A stretch of DNA of 64,000 nucleotides from Phaeobacter sp. B1627 (GTDB lineage: Bacteria; Pseudomonadota; Alphaproteobacteria; Rhodobacterales; Rhodobacteraceae). The position numbers and the translations under genes were made by a program. Below, piece after piece: positions 34,833-44,315 of this stretch. The DNA lies in the NCBI RefSeq assembly GCF_006265095.1, contig NZ_VCNK01000001.1:62001-126000 (forward strand), written 5' to 3'. The notes under the pieces are model-generated. The model had not been told where the DNA came from. It did not search any database and worked only from the letters and a program-made list of their open reading frames with translations. Positions within the stretch are counted from its first letter, which is position 1, and the number at the start of each line of letters is the position of its first letter.

Positions 34833-35771
34833 ATGGTAAACTATACGCGCAGCAGACAGGTCAAGATCCGCCATTTGCAATGCCTGGCAGAGGTGGTGAC
34901 CCGTGGCAGCCTGAAGGGCGCGGCCGAGCATCTCCACCTGACCCAGCCCGCCATTTCGCGCACTCTGAAAGAGCTGGAGGACATCCTCGGCTCCACGCTG
35001 TTGCTGCGCAGCCGCGCCGGGGTGGAGTTGACCGAGGCGGGCGAAGTCTTTGCCCATTTCGCCCGCATGAGCCTTGCTGCGCTGGATCACGGCCTGGAGG
35101 GGATCGACCGCACGCGGGGCGGGGTGCTCGCGCAAGAGGTGACCATCGGCGCCTTGCCCAGCGTGGCGGCGGGGCTGTTGCCGCATGTTGCGGAGGGCTT
35201 TCGCAGACTGGCACCGGAGGCAATCCTGCGGCTCACGGACGGGCCGCACGGGATGCTGATGGATCTGTTGCGCAGCGGCGCCGTGAGCATGGTGATCGGG
35301 CGGATGGGGGATCCGGCGACGATGCAGGGGGTGTCCTTCACGCAGCTCTATACCGAAGAAGTCGTCTGCGTGGTGCGCCCCGGCCATCCCTGTCTGCAGG
35401 CACCTGACCTCGCGGATCTGGCGCGTTGGCCGGTCATCTTCCCGCCCCCCGCGGCGGCAATCCGGCCGCAGGTGGAGCGCTGGCTGATCAGCCACGGCCT
35501 GCCCGAGCCGCAGCAGCGCATCGAGACGGTCTCGGGTGCCTTCGCCCGGGTCTATACGCGCGATACCGATGCCATCTGGATGATTTCCCATGGCGTCGTG
35601 CGTACGGAACTGTCGGACGGGCGGCTGGTCCGGTTGCCCTTCGACACCACATTGACCAAAGGGCCGGTGGGGCTGATGCAGCGCCAGGATGCGGAGCTGT
35701 CGCCGGTGGAGAGCCTCTTTGTCAATGCCTTGCAGGAGGCGATCCGTGTGATCGGCTATGACGTCACCTGA
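34833..35771 (+). CDS. pcaQ: LysR-family activator of protocatechuate genes (PcaQ)
   Basis: 312 residues. N-terminal LysR helix-turn-helix at about 10-70 (IRHLQCLAEVVTRGSLKGAA, EHLHLTQPAISRTLKELEDI) and a C-terminal periplasmic-binding-like effector domain. KIRHLQCLAEV is characteristic of PcaQ/GbpR-type regulators. It is divergent from pobA, the position of PcaQ in rhizobia and roseobacters, where it activates pcaDCHGB in response to beta-carboxymuconate. The frame is open upstream through pobA, but the ATG at 34833 is the family start. Confidence 0.92.
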   Translation: MVNYTRSRQVKIRHLQCLAEVVTRGSLKGAAEHLHLTQPAISRTLKELEDILGSTLLLRSRAGVELTEAGEVFAHFARMSLAALDHGLEGIDRTRGGVLAQEVTIGALPSVAAGLLPHVAEGFRRLAPEAILRLTDGPHGMLMDLLRSGAVSMVIGRMGDPATMQGVSFTQLYTEEVVCVVRPGHPCLQAPDLADLARWPVIFPPPAAAIRPQVERWLISHGLPEPQQRIETVSGAFARVYTRDTDAIWMISHGVVRTELSDGRLVRLPFDTTLTKGPVGLMQRQDAELSPVESLFVNALQEAIRVIGYDVT

Positions 35772-36196
35772 GGGTCACCCCGGTTCGGCCCCACCACATA
35801 CGCCCCTTGGTTGTTTGCGATTCGGGATGCCAACCGGCCGGGCCGCCAGACGCCAAACCCCCGACGCCACGCAGCCCCAGCGCCAGCCAGTCCCAAGCCG
35901 AATGCGCCCCCAGTGGTGGGGCAGTTCATCTCCGCCTGTTTGGGTCTCCCCGAAAGTCACAGAGCGCAGCCGCGGCGCGCGCCTTGCGCGCGACGCCGGG
36001 CCCAACGGGGCAAGGGGATCTATTGATCCCTGCAGCCCGGGCGGGAGAGCGACCGGCTCCGTGCGCCCCTCTCCGCCTGAGCGGTGCGGTTCGCCCCGTG
36101 ACCGGGCTGTGAGCTCGGCCGGGCACCAACACGACGGGCGATCGCGGGCAGCAAATACCCTTTGTCAATCTGTGCCGCACAGTGGCATGAGGGGCC
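35772..36196. other. 425-base intergenic region after pcaQ
   Basis: No gene supported on either strand. A GC-rich hairpin (CGGC GCGCG / CGCGC GCCG) lies at 35973-35998 and could end the pcaQ transcript. GAGG precedes the IclR start. Confidence 0.4.
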
Positions 36197-36994
36197 ATGG
36201 TCAAGGAAAACCGCTCACTCGACCGGGGCATTGCGATCCTGGAAACGCTCGCCCGCCAAGGCGCCATGTCGCTGGCTGACCTGCACCGGGCCACCGGATT
36301 GCCCAAAAGCACCCTGCGGCGGCTGTTGCAGACCTTGATCACGCGCCGGATCGTGCGCCGGTCTTTGGCAGATCAGCTCTATCGCACATTGATCGTGTTC
36401 CCCGACATTTCCGCAGAGGTGATGCCGAAGGGGATGCTGCAGGTCGCAGATGCAGCCATCCCCCGCACGCTGGCGCTGACGCAGGCGATTGGTTGGCCAT
36501 CGGATATCCATATCCGCGAGGCCCGCGCGATGCGCATCATCGACAGCACCCGGCAGGCCAGCCAGTTTCAGGTCGGCCAGGGCCGTATCAACCGGCGCGT
36601 CACCCATTTCGGATCAGCGACCGGGCTGGCCTGTCTCGCCATGCTGAGCGATGCGGAGATCCGCGCCACCTATGAGACGCTGAAACCGGATCTCACATGG
36701 GGGCCCGTGCGCTTCGGTCTGGATCTGCCCGCCCTGATGCAGCGGATCGGCGAGATCCGGGAACAGGGCTACGCCGCCCGCAGCCCCGCCTATCTGAGCG
36801 AGCACGAACGGGACAGTGACCTGCACGCCATCGCGGTTGCGATCACCGCGCAGGGGCGGGTGCTTGGCGCGCTCTCGGTGCTGTGGCTGCGCAGCTACAA
36901 ACCGGTTGACGCCTTCGCCGACCTGCATCTCGCCGCCCTGCAGGCCACGGCGCGGGACGTCAACCGCGCATTGGATCAGGTGCTGGATGAGTAG
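36197..36994 (+). CDS. IclR-family transcriptional regulator
   Basis: 265 residues. The N-terminal winged helix lies at about 5-65 (SLDRGIAILETLARQGAMSL, LHRATGLPKSTLRRLLQTLI). The IclR effector domain follows at about 75-255 (GPVRFGLDLPALMQRIGEIR, HAIAVAITAQGRVLGALSVL). The sequence resembles the MhpR-like subgroup that controls aromatic catabolism, but no adjacent aromatic gene is on the same side. The next gene, an FAD oxidase, is convergent. Target unknown; pobA-pca nearby is one possibility. Confidence 0.9.
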   Translation: MVKENRSLDRGIAILETLARQGAMSLADLHRATGLPKSTLRRLLQTLITRRIVRRSLADQLYRTLIVFPDISAEVMPKGMLQVADAAIPRTLALTQAIGWPSDIHIREARAMRIIDSTRQASQFQVGQGRINRRVTHFGSATGLACLAMLSDAEIRATYETLKPDLTWGPVRFGLDLPALMQRIGEIREQGYAARSPAYLSEHERDSDLHAIAVAITAQGRVLGALSVLWLRSYKPVDAFADLHLAALQATARDVNRALDQVLDE

Positions 36995-37015
36995 GCGGGG
37001 GCATGCAGGCGGGGA

Positions 37016-37048
37016 CGAGCAGGCGGGACGGGGCGAGCAGGCGGGACG
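37016..37048. repeat. Two 15-base copies of CGAGCAGGCGGGACG
   Basis: Copies at 37016-37030 and 37034-37048 with an 18-base period, in the short gap between the convergent IclR and FAD oxidase genes. A degenerate GCAGGCGGGGACG unit precedes them. Confidence 0.75.
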
Positions 37049-37070
37049 CGTAAACTCCGGCCGCCCGACG

Positions 37071-38405
37071 TCAGAACAGGCTTTCGGCGGTCTGCTTGGC
37101 GAGGAACGCGGCGCGATAGGCCTGCATTTTCACGCCACGGCCCCGGTCGGGGGTCAGATCGCTGACCGGGACCGGCAGGCTGTCCTCGGGGGCGCCGACA
37201 AACAGATCCGCCAATGCGCGCCCAAACAGGGTGCCGGTGGTGATCCCGCGCCCGTTGTAGCCGATCGGCGCATAGAGTCCCTCCGCCAGACGATGGATGC
37301 GGAACAGATAATCCGGCGTGAAGGCAATCTGCCCGTGCCAGGCGTCCTCGAATATCTGCGGTCCGAGATCCGGAAACAGGCGCCGCAACTTGCGCGCGGC
37401 CCAGCGGCGGGTCAGCCCCTCGGTGCCGCCGATCACCGATCCCATTGACCCGATGATCAACCGGCCCGCCTGATCGCGCCGCAGCGACAGCATGATCTTG
37501 CCGGTGTCCCACAGGCCCTGTCCCTCCGGCAGGATCATGCGCCCGGCCTCGCCCAGCGGGGCCGTCGCCAGCTGAAAGAAATTGATCGGTGTGAAGCTCT
37601 GCGCCAGACCGGGCCAGAGATCCGAGGTATAGGCATTGGTGGCAATCACCACCCGCTTTGCCGTGAGGTCGCCACGGCTGGTCTCGACGCGCCAGCGGTC
37701 GCCCTCCCGGATCAGCGCCAGCACCTGTGTCCCGGTCGAGATGTCCGCACCTGCTGCGCGGGCCGCACGGGCCAGTCCGCGGGCATAGCCCATCGGGTTG
37801 ATCGTGCCCGCGCGCGCATCCAGCAGACCGCCATGGAACCGGTGGCTGCCGGTTTTCTCGGCGGTTTCCTCGGCCGTCAGCAACCGCACCGGCGCGCCCA
37901 GGGCCTGCCAGGCCAGCGCGCGGCGCTCAAGGTCGCGCAGCCCATAGGCCGAGTGGGCGGCATGGATCGTGCCCGCCCGCGTGGCTTCACAGCGGATCTG
38001 ATAGCGCTCGATCAGGGAAAAGACATAATCCGGGGTCCGGCCCAGCTCTGCCACCAGCGCCGCTCCCCGCTCCGTGCCTAAGCGCTGAGCGACGTCCTGC
38101 GGCGGCAACCACAGCCCCGCATTCACCAGCCCGACGTTGCGCCCGGACCCGCCGTGGCCGATGTCATTGGCCTCAAGAACATGGCAGGCCAGACCGTTCA
38201 GCGCCCCATGCAGGGCGGTGGACAGACCGGTATAGCCGCCGCCGACGATGGCGACATCGACATCGAGACTGGCGCTGAAACTGGCTGCTAAATTGGTCTC
38301 TGGCCCCGCTTGACCAGCACTCCGGCTCTCGGCCGCCAGCGGCCGGTCGGTGGCGGTTTCCTCGGAGGAATGGTCCCACAGGGAAATGGGGGGATTTGCG
38401 GTCAC
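37071..38405 (-). CDS. FAD-dependent amine/amino-acid oxidase (DAO superfamily, PuuB-like)
   Basis: 444 residues from the GTG at 38405, which has GAGG eight bases upstream; a longer version lacks support. PPISLWDHSSEETA at the N-terminus is like the SLW-type start of gamma-glutamylputrescine oxidase relatives. Rossmann FAD motif DVDVAIVGGGYTGLSTALHG, and C-terminal GLYAPIGYNGRGITTGTLFG. It oxidises a secondary amine or amino acid, producing H2O2 if oxygen is the acceptor; substrate unknown. Single gene, convergent to the IclR gene and divergent from the rhodanese gene. Confidence 0.87.
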   Translation of the reverse strand: MTANPPISLWDHSSEETATDRPLAAESRSAGQAGPETNLAASFSASLDVDVAIVGGGYTGLSTALHGALNGLACHVLEANDIGHGGSGRNVGLVNAGLWLPPQDVAQRLGTERGAALVAELGRTPDYVFSLIERYQIRCEATRAGTIHAAHSAYGLRDLERRALAWQALGAPVRLLTAEETAEKTGSHRFHGGLLDARAGTINPMGYARGLARAARAAGADISTGTQVLALIREGDRWRVETSRGDLTAKRVVIATNAYTSDLWPGLAQSFTPINFFQLATAPLGEAGRMILPEGQGLWDTGKIMLSLRRDQAGRLIIGSMGSVIGGTEGLTRRWAARKLRRLFPDLGPQIFEDAWHGQIAFTPDYLFRIHRLAEGLYAPIGYNGRGITTGTLFGRALADLFVGAPEDSLPVPVSDLTPDRGRGVKMQAYRAAFLAKQTAESLF

Positions 38406-38585
38406 CTGGCGGGCCTCATTCTCTGGCACATGTCTTGGGGGGCGGGACCGTCGCACGGAGGCGCGCGCCGGGGCCGGTGGCAACATTGAGCGAGGGACGC
38501 CTGCCTGTCAATCGGGCAATCGGGCTTGGCCTGCGCGGGCAATACTGCATAGTGTCCGCCAACCCTACCAAGGAGGAGGCCCGCG

Positions 38586-39014
38586 ATGGCACCGCTCAAG
38601 ATCTCATCGGCGCAGATGGTCGCCGACGCCCGCGCCCGAATAGAGGAGCTGGCCTGCGACACCGCGATTGCCCTGCATCATTCGCAGGCCGGTTCCGCGG
38701 AGGTGGTGTTTGTCGATCTGCGCGACGTGCGGGAACGCCAGCGGACGGGCTATATCTCCGGCAGTTTTCATTGTCCGCGCGGCATGCTGGAGTTCTGGGT
38801 GGATCCCGAAAGCCCCTATTTCAAAACAATATTCGCCGCCGGGGACAAACGGTTCGTGTTCTACTGTGCATCGGGCTGGCGCTCGGCCCTGTCGGTGGCA
38901 CTGCTTCAGGACATGGGGTTCGAGGCGGCGCATCTTCGGGACGGGTTTTCCGGCTGGACCAAGGCCGGCGGTCCGGTGGAGATGCCCGGCGACGACCCGG
39001 AGCGCGGGGCCTGA
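38586..39014 (+). CDS. Rhodanese-domain protein
   Basis: 142 residues, single rhodanese domain: VVFVDLRDVRERQRTGYISG, then active-site Cys94 in FYCASGWRSALSVALLQDMG. The CASGWRS loop suits sulfur (persulfide) transfer rather than phosphatase activity. AAGGAGGAGG precedes the ATG. Cytoplasmic; partner unknown. It is a stand-alone gene, with 180 bases separating it from the divergent FAD oxidase. Confidence 0.92.
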   Translation: MAPLKISSAQMVADARARIEELACDTAIALHHSQAGSAEVVFVDLRDVRERQRTGYISGSFHCPRGMLEFWVDPESPYFKTIFAAGDKRFVFYCASGWRSALSVALLQDMGFEAAHLRDGFSGWTKAGGPVEMPGDDPERGA

Positions 39015-39248
39015 ACGAGCGACATGCCGGAACAACATGTCTGCGCAAGCCGTCGGTTGCTGTTTTGCACACGCGCCACGGCCGCCAAACTATACCTTCG
39101 CTGGAATGACTATACGTAAAAACGGTCAGCCCTGTGGTATTCAGTCTTTCCCCAGCGGGCAGGTTTGGTTAAGGCTCTCTTAATGTCCGAGAAAATGCCT
39201 GACGTTTAGGTATGTGTATTTGAGGTGAATGGTGATGGGGTGTTGCAG

Positions 39249-40310
39249 ATGAAAACGGGCTTTCGTGGCACGTATGTCATCTCCTGGACGCAAACGGAAA
39301 TTGACGGTCTCGACGCGGCCCCTCTTGCGGCGGTCGATGTCGGCGCAACGTGGTCCTGGCATGGTGACGCGGTGCGTGTGGACGGCCCGTCAGAGTTCTT
39401 GTGTCCGGACATGCTGCGTGGAGACGGCGACCTACGCCAACAGGCCGCCCGCATGGTGCGCCGTCTTGTCGGCGCTGCGGTCCAGAACCGGACCGACATC
39501 GGCGCCGTCAACGTCGATGATCCGGCCACCGACAGCACCTTTGTTGTCACCAATGGCGTCAGAATCTACACCGTGACGTTGATTGAAACCGGTGCTGGCG
39601 GGTTGCCTTTGCTGATGTTCGTCGATGAGGTGCCGCCCCGCAATACCGATCTCTGGGTTGTTCATCACACCTCGGTACAGCCCACATCGGCACAAATCGC
39701 GCAGGATCCGGGCGTCATCTGTTTTACGCCGGGGACTCGGATCGCCACACCGTCGGGGCCACGGCAGGTGCAAAGCCTGCGCGAGGGCGATCTCGTTCAG
39801 ACCCGGGACAATGGCGCGCAGCGCGTGCAGTGGATCGGCGCGCGTCGCATGAGCGGGGCCCGGCTCTTTGTGATGCCGCACCTGCGGCCGGTGCGTATCT
39901 GCGCTGGCGCGCTGGGCATTGACCGCCCGGAACAGGAGCTTCTGGTCTCGCCCGAGCACCGCATGTTGCTGCGGGGGCATGCCGCGCGCGCCCTGTTCAA
40001 CGTGCCGGAGGTGCTGGTCGCGGCACGTGATCTGGTCAACAACCGTACCATTTCGGTCGATCAGACGGTGACAGAGGTGACCTATGTCCATCTCCTGCTG
40101 GAAAACCATCAGGTGATCTGGGCCAACGGCGTCGAGACCGAGAGCTTTCACCCCGCCCATGCGGCGCTGTCGGCGCTGGACAACTCTGACCGTAGGCGTC
40201 TGTTGCGCCGACTGCCGGGGATCGAGGCCGACCCGGCAAGCTACGGCGCCTTTGCCCGGCGCAATCTGTCCGCCTCAGAGGCGGCGATCCTGATGCAGGA
40301 CGCGGCCTGA
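39249..40310 (+). CDS. Hint (hedgehog/intein-like) domain protein
   Basis: 353 residues from the ATG at 39249; GTG codons at 39225 and 39240 are alternative starts and the ribosome site does not settle it. The N-terminal half (1-160) is an uncharacterised beta-rich domain. The C-terminal half is Hint_2-like: it begins at a cysteine (PGVICFTPGTRIATPSGPRQ) and continues LREGDLVQTRDNGAQRVQWI, PEQELLVSPEHRMLLRGHAA and TYVHLLLENHQVIWANGVET. Hint domains can self-cleave at the leading cysteine; whether this one does is unknown. This protein type is common in Rhodobacterales, often associated with extracellular proteins, but no signal peptide is visible. Confidence 0.85.
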   Translation: MKTGFRGTYVISWTQTEIDGLDAAPLAAVDVGATWSWHGDAVRVDGPSEFLCPDMLRGDGDLRQQAARMVRRLVGAAVQNRTDIGAVNVDDPATDSTFVVTNGVRIYTVTLIETGAGGLPLLMFVDEVPPRNTDLWVVHHTSVQPTSAQIAQDPGVICFTPGTRIATPSGPRQVQSLREGDLVQTRDNGAQRVQWIGARRMSGARLFVMPHLRPVRICAGALGIDRPEQELLVSPEHRMLLRGHAARALFNVPEVLVAARDLVNNRTISVDQTVTEVTYVHLLLENHQVIWANGVETESFHPAHAALSALDNSDRRRLLRRLPGIEADPASYGAFARRNLSASEAAILMQDAA

Positions 40311-40387
40311 CCGGCAGGGGTGGGACCATCGGCGGCCGCCAATCAGCTTGAGACGCAGGCCAGACAGAAAAACTATGGGATGTCGGC

Positions 40388-40415
40388 TTGACACTGCGCC
40401 GGGTTCCTATATACG
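40388..40415 (+). promoter_or_regulatory. Probable sigma70 promoter of rpsD
   Basis: TTGACA at 40388-40393 and TATACG at 40410-40415 with a 16-base spacer. A perfect -35 box in such GC-rich DNA is notable. It is about 240 bases upstream of the rpsD GTG start. Confidence 0.65.
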
Positions 40416-40628
40416 CCCGGCTTCACATTGGTGTTGGTGGCCCCCGCAAGGGGAAGCCTGTCATGGCAGCGGATCCGGATGGATCCAACCCCAAGAGGAC
40501 AACGCCCTTCATATGTTGCAGGTTTCCTGGGGCAGGTGAACACTGAGACCGCGGGGGACCCTGCGGTCGACAAAGTGAGACCTTGTTCAAGGGCGCGCTG
40601 CAGCGCCACTTAACGAAGGAGAACAGCC
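40416..40628 (+). other. Long structured 5' leader of rpsD
   Basis: About 200 bases between the predicted promoter and rpsD. It holds a CCCC-GCAA-GGGG GNRA hairpin at about 40443-40454, a GACCGC/GCGGTC stem at about 40546-40567, and the palindrome GCGCTGCAGCGC at about 40601-40612 just before the AAGGAG ribosome site. These could form an autoregulatory r-protein leader; coordinates and function are inferred. Confidence 0.45.
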
Positions 40629-41249
40629 GTGACCAAACGCACGTCTGCCAAGTACAAAATTGACCGCCGTATGGGCGAAAACATCTGGGGCCGTCCGAAA
40701 TCCCCGGTGAACCGCCGCGAATATGGCCCCGGTCAGCACGGCCAGCGCCGCAAGGGCAAACTGTCCGACTTCGGTATTCAGCTGCGCGCCAAGCAGAAGC
40801 TCAAGGGCTACTACGGCGATCTGACCGAAAAGCAATTCCGCCGCATCTACGGTGAAGCCGAGCGTGTCAAAGGCGACACCGGTGAAAACCTGATCGGCCT
40901 GCTGGAAAGCCGTCTGGACGCCGTCGTGTATCGCGCGAAATTCGTACCGACCGTCTTTGCCGCCCGTCAGTTCGTGAACCACGGCCACGTTCTGGTGAAC
41001 GGCCAGCGCGTCAACATCCCGTCCTACCGCGTCAAGGAAGGCGACCTGATCGAGGTGCGCGACAAGTCCAAGCAGTTGGCTGTTGTTCTCGAAGCGGTTC
41101 AGCTGGCCGAGCGTGACGTTCCTGACTATATCGAAACCGACCACAACAAAATGACCGCGACCTTTGTGCGCGCACCGTCCCTGGCTGACGTGCCATACCC
41201 GGTCATTATGGAACCGAACCTCGTGGTCGAATTCTACGCCAAAAACTGA
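40629..41249 (+). CDS. rpsD: 30S ribosomal protein S4
   Basis: 206 residues, the normal bacterial S4 length. N-terminal [20 protein letters not shown]. The S4 RNA-binding domain at about 94-155 includes [20 protein letters not shown] and [21 protein letters not shown]4 nucleates assembly of the 30S 5' domain. It starts at GTG (40629) with GAAGGAG upstream. Here rpsD stands alone instead of in the alpha operon with rpsK/rpoA, as is usual in alphaproteobacteria, and has its own promoter, long leader and terminator. Confidence 0.99.
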   Translation: MTKRTSAKYKIDRRMGENIWGRPKSPVNRREYGPGQHGQRRKGKLSDFGIQLRAKQKLKGYYGDLTEKQFRRIYGEAERVKGDTGENLIGLLESRLDAVVYRAKFVPTVFAARQFVNHGHVLVNGQRVNIPSYRVKEGDLIEVRDKSKQLAVVLEAVQLAERDVPDYIETDHNKMTATFVRAPSLADVPYPVIMEPNLVVEFYAKN

Positions 41250-41289
41250 TCCGCGACCTCTTCGGAGGCCTGTTGGATGGCAAGATTAC

Positions 41290-41320
41290 AAAAGCCGCTC
41301 CTGTTTGGGGCGGCTTTTTT
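41290..41320 (+). terminator. Intrinsic terminator of rpsD
   Basis: Stem AAAAGCCGC/GCGGCTTTT (extended by CC/GG inside), loop TGTTT, ending in six T. 40 bases after the stop codon. Confidence 0.95.
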
Positions 41321-41441
41321 GCGTCTTGGCCATCTGGCGCAGGAATCTCTTGGGGGTGGAGGGGTTTGCAGATTATGGTGGCGCTGACACCGGATCCGGC
41401 CGTTGATATGGTTTGAGGTCCGGATACCTCGGGAGAATACA

Positions 41442-42014
41442 ATGTCACTGAAATCCATCGCTCTGGCCTTTGGGGTCATTGCGGGTCTCGCTGCATCGGC
41501 GGTGGCCGCGCCGCTGAAACTGCAGCCCGCCAACCCCCAGCCCACCAACCTGAAACCAGGGCTCTCTGTGCGCTATGCCTATCCCTCCGATGTGAAAAAC
41601 CTCGCCTCGGCCCGCAATGCGTTGAAATACAAGGTGGAACAGGGCGCACCGCTGAGCGGCCTCGACTACCGCGATTCCGAACTGGGGCAGGCGGTTCTGA
41701 CCTCCAAGCGGGCAGAGCGCGTGGTGGCTGATATTCAGGGATACGTGCGGTTTGACAGACCGGGGATCTATACCATTGATTTCCTGACCAATGACGGGCT
41801 GGAGGCGATGGTGGGCGGACAGCCCGTCGGTGAATTTGACGGCCGTCAACCCTGCGAGGAGACCTTCGCGGTCGAGGTCGAGGTTCCAAAGGCCGGGTGG
41901 TATCCGCTCAAGGCGCTGTGGTTTCAACGCACCAACACCGCCTGTCTGCACATGCGCGCGGGTCCCAAGGGCAAGCGCCCGAAGTGGATGCCCAACGCCG
42001 CATTCGGACATTGA
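41442..42014 (+). CDS. Secreted PA14-like domain protein
   Basis: 190 residues from the ATG at 41442 (GGGAGA upstream). A signal peptide of about 22 residues ends in SAVAA. The rest is a single beta-rich domain with PA14 features: DIQGYVRFDRPGIYTIDFLT, NDGLEAMVGGQPVGEFDGRQ and KAGWYPLKALWFQRTNTACL. PA14 modules bind carbohydrate or act as spacers in surface proteins; here it is the only domain. Two cysteines could form a disulfide. Function unknown. Confidence 0.75.
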   Translation: MSLKSIALAFGVIAGLAASAVAAPLKLQPANPQPTNLKPGLSVRYAYPSDVKNLASARNALKYKVEQGAPLSGLDYRDSELGQAVLTSKRAERVVADIQGYVRFDRPGIYTIDFLTNDGLEAMVGGQPVGEFDGRQPCEETFAVEVEVPKAGWYPLKALWFQRTNTACLHMRAGPKGKRPKWMPNAAFGH

Positions 42015-42176
42015 GCAGCCCCAGATACCAACCTGAAATCGGCGCGCCAGTCCGCAGACGGCTCGGCGCGTAGTGGGGCTGGCGCATGGGGCGGCAGAAG
42101 CGCCAGCCGCCAACAGTAAGCAGCCAGCAGCCAGCAGATGGGCGGACTGGAAGGACCGGGCGCACGGGAGGGAGGC

Positions 42177-42212
42177 GGACGTAGGGGACGTAGGGACTGG
42201 GGGGACGTAGGG
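42177..42212. repeat. Three copies of GGACGTAGGG
   Basis: Copies at 42177-42186, 42186-42195 and 42203-42212, in the gap between the convergent PA14 and Lrp genes. Confidence 0.75.
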
Positions 42213-42222
42213 GCTGGGCGGC

Positions 42223-42684
42223 CTAAACCGGCAGCGGTCGCCCCTCGGCAAGTGTCTCCATGGCAAAATACGACGTGACGCTGTCCAGCTCGACCCCGGA
42301 GATCAACCGTTGGTAGACGGAGTCATAGCTGGCCATATCGCGGGTGACGACCTTCAGCTGATAGTCATAGTCGCCGCCGATCCGGTGAAAATCCACCACT
42401 TCCGGAATGGTCAGCACATGACGGCGAAACCGGTCCAGCCATTCGCTTGAGTGGTGCCGCGTGCGCAGCATGACAAAAACAACCAGCCCAAGATCCAACT
42501 GCAGGCGATCCACCTCTGCCCGGGTGCCGCGCAGAATGCCTTTTTCCTCCAGCGCTTTGAGACGCCGCCAGCAGGCGTTCTGCGACAGGCCGACCCGGTC
42601 CGCGAGATCGCGTTGCGACAGGCTGCCGTCCCGCTGCAGGGTCCGCAAAATCGCGCGGTCAATTTGATCGATAGATTTCGTCAT
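42223..42684 (-). CDS. Lrp/AsnC-family regulator
   Basis: 153 residues. The N-terminal helix-turn-helix is DQIDRAILRTLQRDGSLSQR, DLADRVGLSQNACWRRLKAL. The C-terminal RAM/ligand domain includes PEVVDFHRIGGDYDYQLKVV. Members assemble as octamers that sense amino acids. It is divergent from a class V aminotransferase gene with 106 AT-rich bases between, so that gene (and possibly hisC-tyrA beyond it) is the likely target, by position. Confidence 0.94.
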   Translation of the reverse strand: MTKSIDQIDRAILRTLQRDGSLSQRDLADRVGLSQNACWRRLKALEEKGILRGTRAEVDRLQLDLGLVVFVMLRTRHHSSEWLDRFRRHVLTIPEVVDFHRIGGDYDYQLKVVTRDMASYDSVYQRLISGVELDSVTSYFAMETLAEGRPLPV

Positions 42685-42790
42685 TTCAGGGTCAATTGAT
42701 AGTCATATTACGAATCGTGGCAATGAGAAATGTGAAAATGATCTATTTCAAGGGTGATATGATTGAGGAAATCATCACAAGAGCGCGCCA
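42685..42790. promoter_or_regulatory. Lrp/aminotransferase divergent promoter
   Basis: 106 bases, AT-rich. Contains dyads such as GAAAT-13-ATTTC around 42728-42751 and GATGATTTCCTC-like arms near 42765-42778, suitable for Lrp binding. Individual promoter boxes were not fixed. Confidence 0.45.
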
Positions 42791-44251
42791 ATGATCCTCG
42801 AAGACTTCAAATCATCTCTGAACCACGCAGCGAAAACCGGGCAATTGGCCCAGGGGCTGATCGGGGAGGGGCTGCGGATCCCCGGACCCTTTGGCGATGT
42901 ACCGCTTGTCTATGCCGATTATGTCGCCTCGGGGCGCGCCCTGCAGCAGGTGGAGGATTTCATCGCCGCCCAGGTGCTGCCCTACTATGCCAATTCCCAT
43001 ACCGAGGCCTCCTATTGCGGCCAGTATATGACCCGCCTGCGCCAGGCCGCCCGTGCCGAAATCGCGCGTATGACCGGCGCGGGGGAGGGCTGTGAGGTGA
43101 TCTTTGCAGGGGCCGGGGCGACCGCCGGTCTCAACCGATTGGTCAGCCTCTTTGGCGTCAACGCGGCCAGACGCCCGGTGGTGTTTATTGGGCCCTACGA
43201 GCATCACTCCAACATCCTGCCCTGGCGCGAAAGCCGGGCGGAGGTGGTGGAGATCCCCGAGGACGCGCTGGGCGGCGTCGATCTCGCGGCACTCGAGGCC
43301 GCTTTGCTGGCCCATGCGGACAGCGATCTGAAAATCGGTAGCTTTTCCGCTGCCTCCAACGTCACCGGCATTGTCACCGATCCCGATCCCGTGACCCGGC
43401 TCTTGCGGGCCCATAATGCGCTTGCGGTTTGGGACTATGCCGGGGCGGGGCCCTATCTGCCGATCGACATGGGGGCCGGTGGCGCGGTTCCCAAGGATGC
43501 GGTGGTGGTCTCGCCCCATAAATTCCCCGGGGGTCCCGGCAGCTCGGGCGTTTTGGTCCTGCGCCGCGACGCGGTCCGGGCAACCACCCCGTCCTGGCCC
43601 GGTGGCGGCACCGTCAGCTTTGTTTCGCCCTGGTCCCATCGCTATGCCGCCAGCCTCGCCGCCCGCGAGGAGGCGGGGACGCCGAATGTGATCGGCGATA
43701 TCCGCGCCGCTTTGGCCTTTCTGGTCAAGGACGCCGTCGGGCAGGCGCAGATCGAAGAACGCGAGGCCCGCTACGGCGCCAAAGCGGTCGCCGCCTGGTC
43801 AAAGGTGCCCGGGCTGACCCTGCTGGGCCATCCGCGCGTGCACCGCCTGCCGATCTTTTCCTTCACCCTGCGCGGCGCCTCCGGCGCGCCGATCCATCAG
43901 CAGCTTTTCACCCGCATGCTGAGCGACGCCTATGGCATTCAGGCGCGGGGCGGCTGTGCCTGTGCCGGCGCCTATGCGCACCGTCTTCTGGATATTGATC
44001 AACCCCGATCGGATGCGCTGTTTGCCGATCTTCAGGCCGGGCATGAGATCCGCAAACCCGGTTGGGTGCGGCTGAATTTCTCCTATCTGATGCCGGAGAC
44101 GACGGTGGACTACATCCTCGACAGTGTCACGGAGCTGGTTGCCCGGGCCGAAGATCTTGCCACCTGGTATGAGGCCGACGCCGCCACCGCGCGCTTTCAT
44201 CCCCGTTCGATGACGCCACCGCCGCACCGGAGTTCTGCTGCGATGTCGTGA
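42791..44251 (+). CDS. Class V PLP-dependent aminotransferase (cysteine desulfurase-like)
   Basis: 486 residues of the NifS/CsdB-like class V family: [20 protein letters not shown] and [20 protein letters not shown] at the substrate end, the PLP lysine Lys244 in [20 protein letters not shown], and a conserved Cys389/Cys391 loop in [20 protein letters not shown]. The cysteine loop suggests desulfurase or lyase chemistry, but the protein belongs to a divergent group without a known substrate. It has about 70 residues more than a standard SufS. Divergent from the Lrp gene; hisC starts 64 bases downstream. Confidence 0.85.
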   Translation: MILEDFKSSLNHAAKTGQLAQGLIGEGLRIPGPFGDVPLVYADYVASGRALQQVEDFIAAQVLPYYANSHTEASYCGQYMTRLRQAARAEIARMTGAGEGCEVIFAGAGATAGLNRLVSLFGVNAARRPVVFIGPYEHHSNILPWRESRAEVVEIPEDALGGVDLAALEAALLAHADSDLKIGSFSAASNVTGIVTDPDPVTRLLRAHNALAVWDYAGAGPYLPIDMGAGGAVPKDAVVVSPHKFPGGPGSSGVLVLRRDAVRATTPSWPGGGTVSFVSPWSHRYAASLAAREEAGTPNVIGDIRAALAFLVKDAVGQAQIEEREARYGAKAVAAWSKVPGLTLLGHPRVHRLPIFSFTLRGASGAPIHQQLFTRMLSDAYGIQARGGCACAGAYAHRLLDIDQPRSDALFADLQAGHEIRKPGWVRLNFSYLMPETTVDYILDSVTELVARAEDLATWYEADAATARFHPRSMTPPPHRSSAAMS

Positions 44252-44315
44252 GATGCCGCTTTTCCCGCGCGCCGCCGGGCGCTATGAGAGGAGGGACGTC
44301 AAGGAGCTCGAAGAC

